Source: Methylomonas koyamae (GTDB taxonomy: Bacteria; Pseudomonadota; Gammaproteobacteria; Methylococcales; Methylomonadaceae). Taken from it: a stretch of DNA of 64,000 nt. Positions 7,971 through 16,333 of the stretch are shown here, in pieces (position 1 is the first letter of the stretch; the number at the start of each line of letters is the position of its first letter). The position numbers and the translations under genes are program-made. The stretch is taken from contig NZ_AP019777.1 in NCBI RefSeq assembly GCF_019669905.1, positions 3,534,001 to 3,598,000 of the forward strand, in the 5' to 3' direction. The notes beneath the pieces were generated by a model that worked only from the letters and a program-made list of their open reading frames with translations, was not told where the DNA came from and did no database searches.

Positions 7971-10583
7971 ATGGTTAACAAATCAACGATACCTAAAATT
8001 GAAAAACAAATTCGAAGTTTGCCGCCAAAACTTGTTGGTCTAGTTTCGGTGCGCGCAGCGATGCGCCTATTGCCTTGGGTTGAGTCCGAAGAATCAATTT
8101 GGGGGAAATCGCAATTGCTTAAGTTGCTAAAACGCCCACTTAACGAGATGGTTTCCGAAATGAGTTTCCCGTTATGGCGCGCCTGTCAAGTAGCCAATGC
8201 AGTTACAAATATTGATAGTGTCGTTACATTCGCCGACGCCGAGATCACTACATACGCCGCCAGTGCCTCAGCCACTTATGCGGACATACACTCCGAAATC
8301 TCCAACTATGTCAAAACTGACCGGATTGTTGCCGCTGTCATCATATCCTCCGCAGCCAACTCCGTCGCTGCCTACGCAGCCTCGACGGCCTCCGCTAACA
8401 ACTTCGATGATGGCGGCAGCACCTACAAAAACGCTTTACGATGCATTAGTTTTCATAAATTTTTATCTGTTAGCTTGTATCTGCAAGCCATCAGTCACGA
8501 TTTGAAATTGGCTGATCAGACTAAGTCATTAAGCAATCAGCCGCTTTGGCCTGACACATCGCTAAGGCCACGTAGAGACATCCAGTTCTGGCAAGAACTG
8601 CAAAAAAAATGGTTGGAACTCGATACAAGCTACCAATATTGGATTGATTGGTACGAGGCACGTTTGCGTGGTGAGCCGGTCGTCTGGCAGGAGGTCCGTG
8701 ATCAAATCCTATTAACCGAAGAGCAATTAAGACAAAAACCAGAAGCCATCAACGCCTATTTACTGAAATTGGCTCAATCAGCGCAGCAAGATGGTTTGCG
8801 ACCACTGAATCGGTTGCGGGTGATTTTGATTGGGCCGGGAGACTCCGGCAAGACCTCATTATTGAATGCCTTGCATCGGCAGCCAGTGGTGGAGGGCGTT
8901 GGCGATAAAACGGTCGGTATCGAGGTGCGCGAATCGGTGTTCGACGACAAGAAGTCCAGTTTCTGCAATCATACCGCTCCAGATCAGCGTGGTGACGACG
9001 TTATCATCCACTTTTGGGATTTCGGCGGCCAAATCATGTACCACGCCACCCATCAGTTTTTTTTACGTGCCAATTGCGTTTATATCGTGGTCTTAGACGG
9101 CCGGCGTGCGGCTGCCGGCGGCAGCGAGGCGGATTATTGGCTGGAGCATATTCGGGCGTTCGCTCCCGATGCCCCGGTTTTGCTGGTCGGCAACAAAGCC
9201 GATTTGGGCCCGATGGAATGGGATGCTAATAGGCTTCGCCGCAAATATCCCAACATCCGCGAAGGTGGATTTTTCCAGTTGGCTTGCACCGACCCGAGCA
9301 ATCCCCGCTATGATTTCGCCAAATTCGTTAGCGCTTTACGGGACGAGTTACAACGCGCAAGCACGGTGCAACAAAAGTTTTCGAGGGCTGAGTTTAATGT
9401 ATTGGCAGAGCTGCGGCGTTGCTCTGCGAATGATACCTTTATGCCTAAAAACGATTACGGAAACTTGTGTCGCAAACACGGTTTGTCGGTTGAGGAGGGG
9501 CAAGCCGTATTGCTGGATTTGCTGGACAAATTGGGCGTCATCATCCATTTTCCAAGCTTATATCGGCTGGACGATTTTTTGTTGAATCCACGTTGGCTCA
9601 CGTATGGCGTGTATCAAATCATCGAACGGCAGCAGGCGGATGTTTCTGAACAAGAGGTGATTGCTTGGCTGAAAGACAAAACGGTGGTCGATAACCTGGG
9701 CAACACTTTGGCGTTTCCTAGGACGCATTGCGGTTATCTGTTGGACGCGATGGAAGCCTTTAAGGTGGCTTATCCTATAACAAACCTAGGAGGTGCGCAT
9801 CGCTTTATCATTCCGAGTTTATTGCCAACCGATGAGCCTCCTTTGACGTTTCCGGAGCGAGAGGCACGAGCCTTCCGCTTTCGCTTTGAAGGTTTATTGC
9901 CGCCGCAATTGTTGCCTCAATTGATCATAGCTAGGAATTCGGACATTGATGCGGAACACGTTTGGCGACATGGCGTCATGCTGAAATCGACGCATCATGG
10001 CGGTGCCCGTGCTTTGGTGCGTGGCGACGATTACGCCAGAACCTTGACACTTTGGGTGATTGGGCAGGGTTTGCAGGATTATTTCTCAGTTCTTTATCAG
10101 GCTGTACAGGATGTTTTGGCATCCATGCCTAAGTTGAAATATGACGAACTGATTCGTTTACCAGATTCTGCTCGTGTTGGCGATAATGGATTTGCCGATT
10201 CGGTGACTCAAGAGAATTGGGCCAGTTGGACCAACGTGCTTTATGCATGGCGGGACGGCGAGAAAAATTATCGAGAAAACGGAGTTAAATACGATTTGAT
10301 CAAAGTGTTAGGCATCATTAATAGCAGTACGTGGGAAACATTTTTGAGTAAACTTACCGTCAATCAATTGGAAATTTTTATGGGTGATCAATTTATCAAT
10401 AACGGGCAAGCGGGTGCGATGGGACCAAATGCTAAGGCGGAAGGCAACCATTTCCAGCAAGTATTGCAACAATTGCAGGCTGCGGACACCGGCCAATTAG
10501 CTGAAGAGTTAGGGACATTGCGTAGCCATTTACGCCAAGCCGCGACCGAACCGGAACATGATGAAGCGTTAGCAGGCTGGTGA
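7971..10583 (+). pseudogene. ROCO-type GTPase (Roc-COR), C-terminus displaced by IS insertion
   Basis: An island cargo gene for a large Ras-like GTPase. AAGGA precedes ATG 7971. Residues 1-280 hold an uncharacterised alpha-helical region with a WIDWYEARLRGEP segment. The Roc domain has P-loop GPGDSGKT (about 288-295), switch II WDFGGQ (about 349-354) and NKAD (about 407-410). A COR domain (about 490-690, LLNPRWLTYGVYQII and FIIPSLLP) and a helical tail follow. The reading frame runs into the IS at 10573 and stops after 870 codons. Removing the IS and one TTAG copy rejoins codon 868 to 11932 in frame and restores a 918-residue protein. Whether the truncated protein, lacking 51 native residues, still works is unknown. 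Similar multidomain GTPases occur in bacterial immunity-like loci, so an antiphage role is my inference. Confidence 0.85.
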
Positions 10584-11927
10584 AAAACTCCCAAAGCTGC
10601 AGTCATCAAGGCGCATAGCCTCAGCAAACAAGTAAAATAGCGCATCTAAATTGGAGAAGCCCCCCATGCGCGGACACGATGCCATTCAAAATAGCTGGTT
10701 CAGCTACGTTAGCCTGGAAGACCGTATTCCCAAACAGCATCCGTTGCGTCGTTTACGGCTACTCGTCGATGGCGTATTGGCCTCTATGGATGCGGTCTTT
10801 GCCGAATGCTACTCCCATACTGGCCGCCCGTCGATTGCGCCCGAAAAACTGCTGCGCGCCTTGCTATTGCAAGTGCTGTACACCGTTCGTAGCGAACGCC
10901 AGTTGATGGAACAGCTGGACTACAACCTGCTGTTTCGCTGGTTTGTCGGTTTGGGTATCGACGATGCTGTCTGGGAACGCAGCGTGTTCAGCGCCAACCG
11001 CGAGCGCCTGCTGTCCGAAGCACTGAGTCGCGAGTTTTTTGAGCGGGTCTTGGCCATTGCCGAATGGCAAAACCTGGTGTCCGACGAACACTTCAGTGTC
11101 GACGGCAGCCTGATCGAAGCCTGGGCCTCGCACAAAAGCTTCGTGAAGAAAGACGGCAGCGGTCCTGATAAACCCGCCGGCCGCAATCCCGAGGTCGACT
11201 TCAGCGGCGAAAAGCGCAGCAATGCCACGCATCAGAGCACGACAGACCCCGAAGCGCGGCTTTACAAGAAAGGCGAATACACCGAGGCCAAACTGCGTTA
11301 CATCACCCATGCCCTATCCGAGAATCGTAACGGCCTGATTGTCGATGTCGAAACCACCCAAGCCACCGGCACCGCTGAAATCGAAGCCGCGCAAACAATG
11401 ATCAAACGCCGTGTTCCCAAAGGCGGCAGCGTCGGTGCCGACAAAGGCTATGACCAACCGGCGTTCGTCAACAAACTCAAGACGCAAGACATCAAAGCCC
11501 ATGTTGCTCGCAAAAAGACCGGCAGTGCCGTCGATGGCCGCACCGCGCGCGGCAAAGCGTACGCTCAAAGCCTCAAGCGCCGCAAAATCGTCGAAGAAGC
11601 CTTCGGCTGGATCAAGACCGTCGGGGGCCTGCGTAAAACCCGCCACATCGGCTTAGCCAAAGTCGCAGGTCAGGCCTTGTTTTGCTTTGCCGCCTACAAC
11701 CTGACGCGCTTGCTCAACCTATTGGTGTTCACGCCGAAACCGGCGTGGAGTGCGCCCACCTAGGGCGAAGTGCGCCTGAAAACCGTCCACAGACGGCTTC
11801 AGGCGAATAAAAAGCCCTTGAAACAGGGGCAAAACGGTTGAAACTCGATGTCATGACCGATTTCAACACGAAAAAATCACGGAAACCGTGGGTAAGGGGA
11901 AATATCAGTGGGTTTTTCACCAGCCTG
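10573..11927 (+). mobile_element. IS5-family insertion sequence, copy 1 (1,355 bp)
   Basis: The ends are inverted repeats beginning CAGGCTGGTGAAAAAC (16 identical bases). The target duplication TTAG is seen at 10569-10572 and 11928-11931, matching the YTAR preference of IS5. The element carries one transposase gene and interrupts the ROCO GTPase gene near its 3' end. It appears identical to copy 2 at 14442-15796, in the same orientation and of the same length. Confidence 0.95.
10666..11763 (+). CDS. IS5-family DDE transposase (copy 1)
   Basis: This 365-residue transposase has an N-terminal InsH-like/DUF772 domain (TGRPSIAPEKLLRALLLQVL) and an RNase H-like DDE core with D146 (SVDGSLIEAW), D259 (GADKGYD) and E311 (EEAFGWIK). 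GGAG sits 9 bases before ATG 10666. An in-frame upstream TTG at 10651 is less likely to be the start. No frameshift is needed. The gene looks intact, so the IS is probably active or was so recently, which also fits the identity of the two copies. Confidence 0.95.
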   Translation: MRGHDAIQNSWFSYVSLEDRIPKQHPLRRLRLLVDGVLASMDAVFAECYSHTGRPSIAPEKLLRALLLQVLYTVRSERQLMEQLDYNLLFRWFVGLGIDDAVWERSVFSANRERLLSEALSREFFERVLAIAEWQNLVSDEHFSVDGSLIEAWASHKSFVKKDGSGPDKPAGRNPEVDFSGEKRSNATHQSTTDPEARLYKKGEYTEAKLRYITHALSENRNGLIVDVETTQATGTAEIEAAQTMIKRRVPKGGSVGADKGYDQPAFVNKLKTQDIKAHVARKKTGSAVDGRTARGKAYAQSLKRRKIVEEAFGWIKTVGGLRKTRHIGLAKVAGQALFCFAAYNLTRLLNLLVFTPKPAWSAPT

Positions 11928-11931
11928 TTAG

Positions 11932-12086
11932 GCGCGGTAGCAGGTGCCGAAAAAGCGGCCCGGAACGGCGATGGGCCTGCATTGTTGGAGCATCTGAAAA
12001 AAGCCGGAAAGTGGTCGCTGGACATTGCCAATAAGGTGGGCATAGCCGTTGCTGCCAAAGCCATCCAAGCGGCAATGGGGCTATAG
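11932..12086 (+). pseudogene. Severed 3' end of the ROCO GTPase gene
   Basis: Beyond the IS and its TTAG duplicate, the frame continues G-AVAGAEKAARNGDG... and ends in VAAKAIQAAMGL at TAG 12084-12086. These 51 residues form a short helical tail rich in Ala and Lys. I recall tails of this style (GDGPALLEHLKKAGKW type) at the ends of several unrelated bacterial defence-like multidomain proteins, which suggests a shared docking or assembly module, but I cannot verify that here. The fragment has no start codon of its own outside the IS. Confidence 0.85.
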
Positions 12087-12139
12087 TCGGGAACGTTGTA
12101 ACGAATGTCGTTAATCGTTGGTATCGGTGAGGCTCTCCA

Positions 12140-12391
12140 TTAACCAAATTGTCTTAACAGCGCCAATCTCTCCTCCTTCGACAACGTGCCAATCAAACTG
12201 GCGGCTAGTTCCATGGTATTTGTGATGGGCGGGTTAATCCAGCGTTGGAAGCCGAGTTGCATGACGAAGCGGGCGGCGCAGGCGGGGTTTGAGCAGTTGC
12301 AGTAAAGGTCGGCGATGGTTTTTTCGTCGTTCAGGTTGTTGCGCGAGGCGATGTGGGCTTTGTGTTGGCAGTGCGGGCAATATATGATCAT
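12140..12391 (-). CDS. Ogr/Delta-like zinc finger late-gene activator
   Basis: This 83-residue protein has the zinc-finger layout of the P2 Ogr / P4 Delta family: YCPHC near the N-terminus (C5, C8), then CNCSNPAC (C31, C33, C38) followed by aromatic ARF and QLGFQRW. These small regulators switch on late (capsid and tail) promoters of P2-like phages through RNA polymerase alpha. A satellite uses one to trigger its helper's late genes, or its own. It is the only minus-strand gene in the island and lies between the GTPase remnant and the cargo genes. The C-terminal 30 residues (LIGTLSKEERLALLRQFG) extend beyond Ogr's usual 72 residues. Confidence 0.8.
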   Translation of the reverse strand: MIIYCPHCQHKAHIASRNNLNDEKTIADLYCNCSNPACAARFVMQLGFQRWINPPITNTMELAASLIGTLSKEERLALLRQFG

Positions 12392-12453
12392 GTTTTTAGA
12401 TAGTAAGTTTCAACCTAATAGCGAATATCTAGCCAAATAATTATAACTATTAA

Positions 12454-13203
12454 ATGGAAGAACTAAGACGACTTGCTACCGAATACTATAATAAAACGGT
12501 TGGCTTTAGTTACTATGGGCCGAAGGGGATAATATTTTTATCCCTATCTTTGCCATTTCTATTTTTTTCATTGTATTTTAACTTCAAAACGCAGAGCTCT
12601 TATCTCACAATCTTATTAATGTTTCTAGCAGTATTCTTATGGGGTTTAGCAAAAAAGGAATACGAAAAAAACTTAATCTACCAGCTTTCATTCTATACAC
12701 ACCTGCAAAGCAAAAACGTCGATGAACAAAAGGCCGCTTATTTGTTATTGCTGACAAGCCACGTAGCAGGCTCTTTGTTCGAAAGCATGAAAATATTTAA
12801 AGAAATTGTAGAGACTAATAATAAGAATAAAAGCTTAGTTTTAGATAATGTCTGGCATCATTTTTTTAAGTTTTTATACAACCCTGATTCCAAAAACAGA
12901 ATATTGAGTTTGATTATTTATTTAATAAGCTTAGTTGCATTGCTTACAATAGTAAAGCCACAAACAAACATTGATTTTTATGGCATCATTTATGCGATTG
13001 ATTGGGAGGAATTGATTTGGTATTTTGCAGGGATCGCACTCATGATTGTAATATCTTACGTAATAATTGTAGTGCCAATCATGTTTGTAATTACCTACCT
13101 GGCTATTCCGCTAATGTTAAAGAATAATTCGAAAGTTATGTTGAATAAGTTCTTTATTTCCGAGCTGAATAAATATGCATTCCTTGAGAAGAGTATTGAT
13201 TAA
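12454..13203 (+). CDS. Multi-span membrane protein of unknown function (AT-rich cargo)
   Basis: The 249 residues carry about four membrane segments: two near the N-terminus (residues 25-43 IIFLSLSLPFLFFSLYFNF; 50-66 LTILLMFLAVFLWGLAK) and two near the C-terminus (about 148-165 and 190-225). A soluble, charged middle contains SKNVDEQKAAYLLLLTSHV. Base composition is visibly more AT-rich than its neighbours, and codons such as ATA and AGA are common, signs of separate transfer. No clear ribosome site precedes ATG 12454. I do not recognise it. It sits between the two IS copies with two other unknown genes. Confidence 0.7.
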   Translation: MEELRRLATEYYNKTVGFSYYGPKGIIFLSLSLPFLFFSLYFNFKTQSSYLTILLMFLAVFLWGLAKKEYEKNLIYQLSFYTHLQSKNVDEQKAAYLLLLTSHVAGSLFESMKIFKEIVETNNKNKSLVLDNVWHHFFKFLYNPDSKNRILSLIIYLISLVALLTIVKPQTNIDFYGIIYAIDWEELIWYFAGIALMIVISYVIIVVPIMFVITYLAIPLMLKNNSKVMLNKFFISELNKYAFLEKSID

Positions 13204-13249
13204 TTTTTTCGGCTGCAACAAAATTTTTTGACTAGGCCGAGGAGATTTT

Positions 13250-13429
13250 GTGGGAAATAAAGGTATCAAACTTGAGTTGTTTTCCACGGTCACGATACTT
13301 CCGATATTGGCCTATACCACTCGCCAAATGACGTCGGCTGATTGGTTGGTAGTTGTCATACTTTTGGGGCTTGCCGCGTCTTTTCTTAGTTTTTCGACAT
13401 CTTTCATCTGCTGGTGGTGGCGCCGATAA
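13250..13429 (+). CDS. Small two-helix membrane protein (59 aa, GTG start)
   Basis: A short gene starting at GTG 13250, with GAGGAG six bases upstream and a TAA stop. It encodes 59 residues: a short polar start, a hydrophobic segment (TVTILPILAYTT), a polar hinge (RQMTSADW) and a second helix (LVVVILLGLAASFLSF), ending in an aromatic/basic CWWWRR tail. Size and topology resemble holins or small membrane toxins, but that is a shape argument only. It lies between two other unknown cargo genes on the same strand. Confidence 0.5.
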   Translation: MGNKGIKLELFSTVTILPILAYTTRQMTSADWLVVVILLGLAASFLSFSTSFICWWWRR

Positions 13430-13561
13430 AGCAGATTATTTAGCGTTATGGTCATTATGGCTATAATGTAATCAACCGGATAGCCCGACGGGGCGAAAAG
13501 CGGGTTTCGTCAGCTCGTTTCCGGTTTTCCATTCTGACGGTTTCACTTTGACGGAGTGGCA

Positions 13562-14281
13562 ATGCTGCTGGTGTATTTTTCCGGGCACGGCAATTGGTAT
13601 CTTGCCGACGCAACGGGCGTTTCAAAATCAGAAAACCGGGTTGAACATCGAGAAATCTCGCCCGAAAATCCTAGAGAGTCGGGATCAGCATTTTACCGAC
13701 CCGGAGACGCCGTTGCCGGCGTATTTAGTTTGTCGGAAGCCGACAACTTGCAATACCAAATTACCGGATCGCTCGACAAGGAAAAAATCAATCGCTTATT
13801 TCCTTGTCGGCATCCGCACAGCGCTTTCCAAAAACTCGCGGATAACGGTAGGCTTCCGCCAGAAATCTTTGAGCGCTGTTACTTCGAAATCAGAAGGAAT
13901 AGATATTCCGAATTCATAATAAGCCGCCGACCATATTTGCGAGAACGCGGCGCGTTGGATTATTCGTTGGAATTTCTCACTCCATCCGAACAATCAGACT
14001 TGCAAGATGCGCAACGCCAAGATAAACCTATTCTCGATTTCCTAGACCAAAAACACCCATTGCACAGCTCCGAATTACGGATCGCATTCGAGGTGTGGAA
14101 CGCGGTACTGAAAGACAATCCGGAGAAGCCCAAGCGCGGTAGTCGCAAGAAATTTATCGAGGATTGGTTGAGAAAACATTACCCCACAGAAAAGGAATTA
14201 ACCAATTCGGCCAGAGACAGAATTTCGACCTTGGTCAATTCCGACATCGATAAAAACGGCGGGCCTCCTTCAGCTTTTTAA
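13562..14281 (+). CDS. Hypothetical island protein with C-terminal GG-P tail motif
   Basis: The 239 residues start at ATG 13562, chosen because ACGGAG lies 5 bases upstream; an in-frame GTG at 13556 is the alternative. A good -10 (TATAAT, 13462-13467) lies about 100 bases upstream. The N-terminal half has no motif I know. The C-terminal part (SELRIAFEVWNAVL, then KKFIEDWLRKHYP and DKNGGPPSAF) resembles a tail shared by many hypothetical proteins of integrative elements in Proteobacteria (helical, ending GGAPKTP-like). Function unknown. It is the last gene before the second IS. Confidence 0.65.
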   Translation: MLLVYFSGHGNWYLADATGVSKSENRVEHREISPENPRESGSAFYRPGDAVAGVFSLSEADNLQYQITGSLDKEKINRLFPCRHPHSAFQKLADNGRLPPEIFERCYFEIRRNRYSEFIISRRPYLRERGALDYSLEFLTPSEQSDLQDAQRQDKPILDFLDQKHPLHSSELRIAFEVWNAVLKDNPEKPKRGSRKKFIEDWLRKHYPTEKELTNSARDRISTLVNSDIDKNGGPPSAF

Positions 14282-14441
14282 ATAACCTACCTACCCCCGG
14301 AGGTCTTGCCCGGCATGGCCTAGCGAGAATTGCGACGGCTGAAAATTCATAACCCCCTGGAACTGTTCCACCTTCTTTACATCCACCAGACGCCGTACGC
14401 TGACCCCGAACGTAATTGGTCCAAACGGACAAAGGGGTTAA
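14282..14441. promoter_or_regulatory. Orphaned alpA leader cut off by IS copy 2
   Basis: This 160-base stretch between the cargo gene and the IS ends in AAAGGGGTTAA. In the pre-insertion sequence, GGGG (14434-14437) would sit seven bases before the alpA ATG, an ideal ribosome site. An imperfect inverted repeat TTGGTCC/GGACAA (14416-14432) could be an operator. No confident -35/-10 pair was found. Confidence 0.6.
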
Positions 14442-15796
14442 CAGGCTGGTGAAAAACTCCCAAAGCTGCAGTCATCAAGGCGCATAGCCTCAGCAAACAA
14501 GTAAAATAGCGCATCTAAATTGGAGAAGCCCCCCATGCGCGGACACGATGCCATTCAAAATAGCTGGTTCAGCTACGTTAGCCTGGAAGACCGTATTCCC
14601 AAACAGCATCCGTTGCGTCGTTTACGGCTACTCGTCGATGGCGTATTGGCCTCTATGGATGCGGTCTTTGCCGAATGCTACTCCCATACTGGCCGCCCGT
14701 CGATTGCGCCCGAAAAACTGCTGCGCGCCTTGCTATTGCAAGTGCTGTACACCGTTCGTAGCGAACGCCAGTTGATGGAACAGCTGGACTACAACCTGCT
14801 GTTTCGCTGGTTTGTCGGTTTGGGTATCGACGATGCTGTCTGGGAACGCAGCGTGTTCAGCGCCAACCGCGAGCGCCTGCTGTCCGAAGCACTGAGTCGC
14901 GAGTTTTTTGAGCGGGTCTTGGCCATTGCCGAATGGCAAAACCTGGTGTCCGACGAACACTTCAGTGTCGACGGCAGCCTGATCGAAGCCTGGGCCTCGC
15001 ACAAAAGCTTCGTGAAGAAAGACGGCAGCGGTCCTGATAAACCCGCCGGCCGCAATCCCGAGGTCGACTTCAGCGGCGAAAAGCGCAGCAATGCCACGCA
15101 TCAGAGCACGACAGACCCCGAAGCGCGGCTTTACAAGAAAGGCGAATACACCGAGGCCAAACTGCGTTACATCACCCATGCCCTATCCGAGAATCGTAAC
15201 GGCCTGATTGTCGATGTCGAAACCACCCAAGCCACCGGCACCGCTGAAATCGAAGCCGCGCAAACAATGATCAAACGCCGTGTTCCCAAAGGCGGCAGCG
15301 TCGGTGCCGACAAAGGCTATGACCAACCGGCGTTCGTCAACAAACTCAAGACGCAAGACATCAAAGCCCATGTTGCTCGCAAAAAGACCGGCAGTGCCGT
15401 CGATGGCCGCACCGCGCGCGGCAAAGCGTACGCTCAAAGCCTCAAGCGCCGCAAAATCGTCGAAGAAGCCTTCGGCTGGATCAAGACCGTCGGGGGCCTG
15501 CGTAAAACCCGCCACATCGGCTTAGCCAAAGTCGCAGGTCAGGCCTTGTTTTGCTTTGCCGCCTACAACCTGACGCGCTTGCTCAACCTATTGGTGTTCA
15601 CGCCGAAACCGGCGTGGAGTGCGCCCACCTAGGGCGAAGTGCGCCTGAAAACCGTCCACAGACGGCTTCAGGCGAATAAAAAGCCCTTGAAACAGGGGCA
15701 AAACGGTTGAAACTCGATGTCATGACCGATTTCAACACGAAAAAATCACGGAAACCGTGGGTAAGGGGAAATATCAGTGGGTTTTTCACCAGCCTG
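14442..15796 (+). mobile_element. IS5-family insertion sequence, copy 2 (1,355 bp)
   Basis: Same ends, length and orientation as copy 1. Its own target duplication TTAA is seen at 14438-14441 and 15797-15800. It inserted between the ribosome site and the ATG of alpA. Because each copy is flanked by its own matching duplication (TTAG versus TTAA), the pair arose by independent insertions rather than as one composite transposon. Confidence 0.95.
14535..15632 (+). CDS. IS5-family DDE transposase (copy 2)
   Basis: Identical in predicted protein to the transposase of copy 1 (365 residues, D146/D259/E311, start at the ATG after GGAG). No disabling change is visible. Transcription runs toward alpA, so read-through past its stop at 15632 could reach alpA, although the last 160 bases of the IS contain no ribosome site for it. 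Confidence 0.95.
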   Translation: MRGHDAIQNSWFSYVSLEDRIPKQHPLRRLRLLVDGVLASMDAVFAECYSHTGRPSIAPEKLLRALLLQVLYTVRSERQLMEQLDYNLLFRWFVGLGIDDAVWERSVFSANRERLLSEALSREFFERVLAIAEWQNLVSDEHFSVDGSLIEAWASHKSFVKKDGSGPDKPAGRNPEVDFSGEKRSNATHQSTTDPEARLYKKGEYTEAKLRYITHALSENRNGLIVDVETTQATGTAEIEAAQTMIKRRVPKGGSVGADKGYDQPAFVNKLKTQDIKAHVARKKTGSAVDGRTARGKAYAQSLKRRKIVEEAFGWIKTVGGLRKTRHIGLAKVAGQALFCFAAYNLTRLLNLLVFTPKPAWSAPT

Positions 15797-15803
15797 TTAA
15801 GCA

Positions 15804-16034
15804 ATGTCAGAAGCAAACACGCCGCAACCGGCGGTCGGTTATTTACGAGTCTGGGACATCGTCGGCGATCGGAAACGCGGCATCGAGCCGTTGATTCCGG
15901 TCAGCCGCACCACGTGGTGGAACGGCGTCAAAGAAGGCAAGTATCCCAAGCCGGTTAAACTCAGCGAACGCATCACCGTTTGGAAGCGTGCCGACATCAT
16001 GGGCTTGCTGGAAAGTGTAGGCGGTGAAGCATGA
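15804..16034 (+). CDS. alpA: AlpA-family regulator/excisionase, separated from its ribosome site
   Basis: This 76-residue winged-helix/MerR-like protein of the AlpA family contains PVSRTTWWNGVKEGKYPKPVKLSERITVWKRADIMGLL, a pattern given here in outline only: the recognition helix (SRTTWWNGVKEG), then the KYPKPVKL wing and W-K-R-ADI. AlpA-type proteins act as excisionases or as transcription activators of integrases in P4-like satellites. ATG 15804 now follows only IS terminal sequence (...CCAGCCTGTTAAGCA). The GGGG ribosome site lies 1.36 kb away beyond the IS. The protein itself is intact, but its expression is probably crippled. Confidence 0.85.
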   Translation: MSEANTPQPAVGYLRVWDIVGDRKRGIEPLIPVSRTTWWNGVKEGKYPKPVKLSERITVWKRADIMGLLESVGGEA

Positions 16035-16039
16035 ATTTG

Positions 16040-16068
16040 TTGACGAGTCAAAGTTGCAGCGCTATTCT
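16040..16068 (+). promoter_or_regulatory. Candidate promoter of the satellite's rightward operon
   Basis: TTGACG (16040-16045), a 17-base spacer, then TATTCT (16063-16068). It would start a transcript near 16075, just ahead of the leader with the three complementary segments and the terminator, and about 260 bases before the first operon gene. The position mirrors the constitutive promoter of the P4 immunity leader. Confidence 0.55.
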
Positions 16069-16097
16069 TTCAAACGCTGGAAGATCCAGCACCTGGC

Positions 16098-16324
16098 CTG
16101 AGAAACCTGGTTTTAGTTATGGCGAAAAGTCGCCGCAGCCTATAGCGGCTTTTTTATGCCTGCCATTCAACGCGGCCTTGTGCCGACTTATTCTGTTTTG
16201 GCGGCACGATTTGGGCAGCGTTCGGCGCTGGCCGGACCCATAACCCGGTTTTTCTCAGTCCCACTTCGTGCCGTCGCCCAATGCCCTGAGAAAGTGTTGG
16301 CGGCGGTTAAATCCTCAGTTATGG
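16098..16324 (+). ncRNA. P4 immunity-like leader RNA with segments A, B, C
   Basis: Segment A has CTGAGAAA (16098-16105) and GTTATGG (16116-16122). Segment B carries the exact complements CCATAAC (16238-16244) and TTTCTCAG (16251-16258). Segment C repeats CTGAGAAA (16286-16293) and GTTATGG (16318-16324). B can thus pair with A or C. A terminator lies between A and B (16132-16155) and a promoter precedes A. In phage P4, superinfection immunity uses a small RNA whose seqB pairs with flanking seqA and seqC to force early termination, with the same A-B-C order. Homology is inferred from layout only. Confidence 0.5.
16132..16155 (+). terminator. Intrinsic terminator in the operon leader
   Basis: Stem GCCGC (16132-16136) / GCGGC (16145-16149), 8-base loop, six Ts (16150-16155). 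It would end short transcripts from the promoter at 16040, and transcripts of alpA, before they reach the replication operon. Confidence 0.7.
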
Positions 16325-16333
16325 AGTAACCGT

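Noticed and set aside
10573..15796. Composite transposon made of the two IS copies
   Set aside because: Each copy has its own matching target duplication, so they inserted independently.
16031..16243. 70-codon frame after alpA
   Set aside because: It runs through the promoter, segment A and the terminator of the leader and has no ribosome site.
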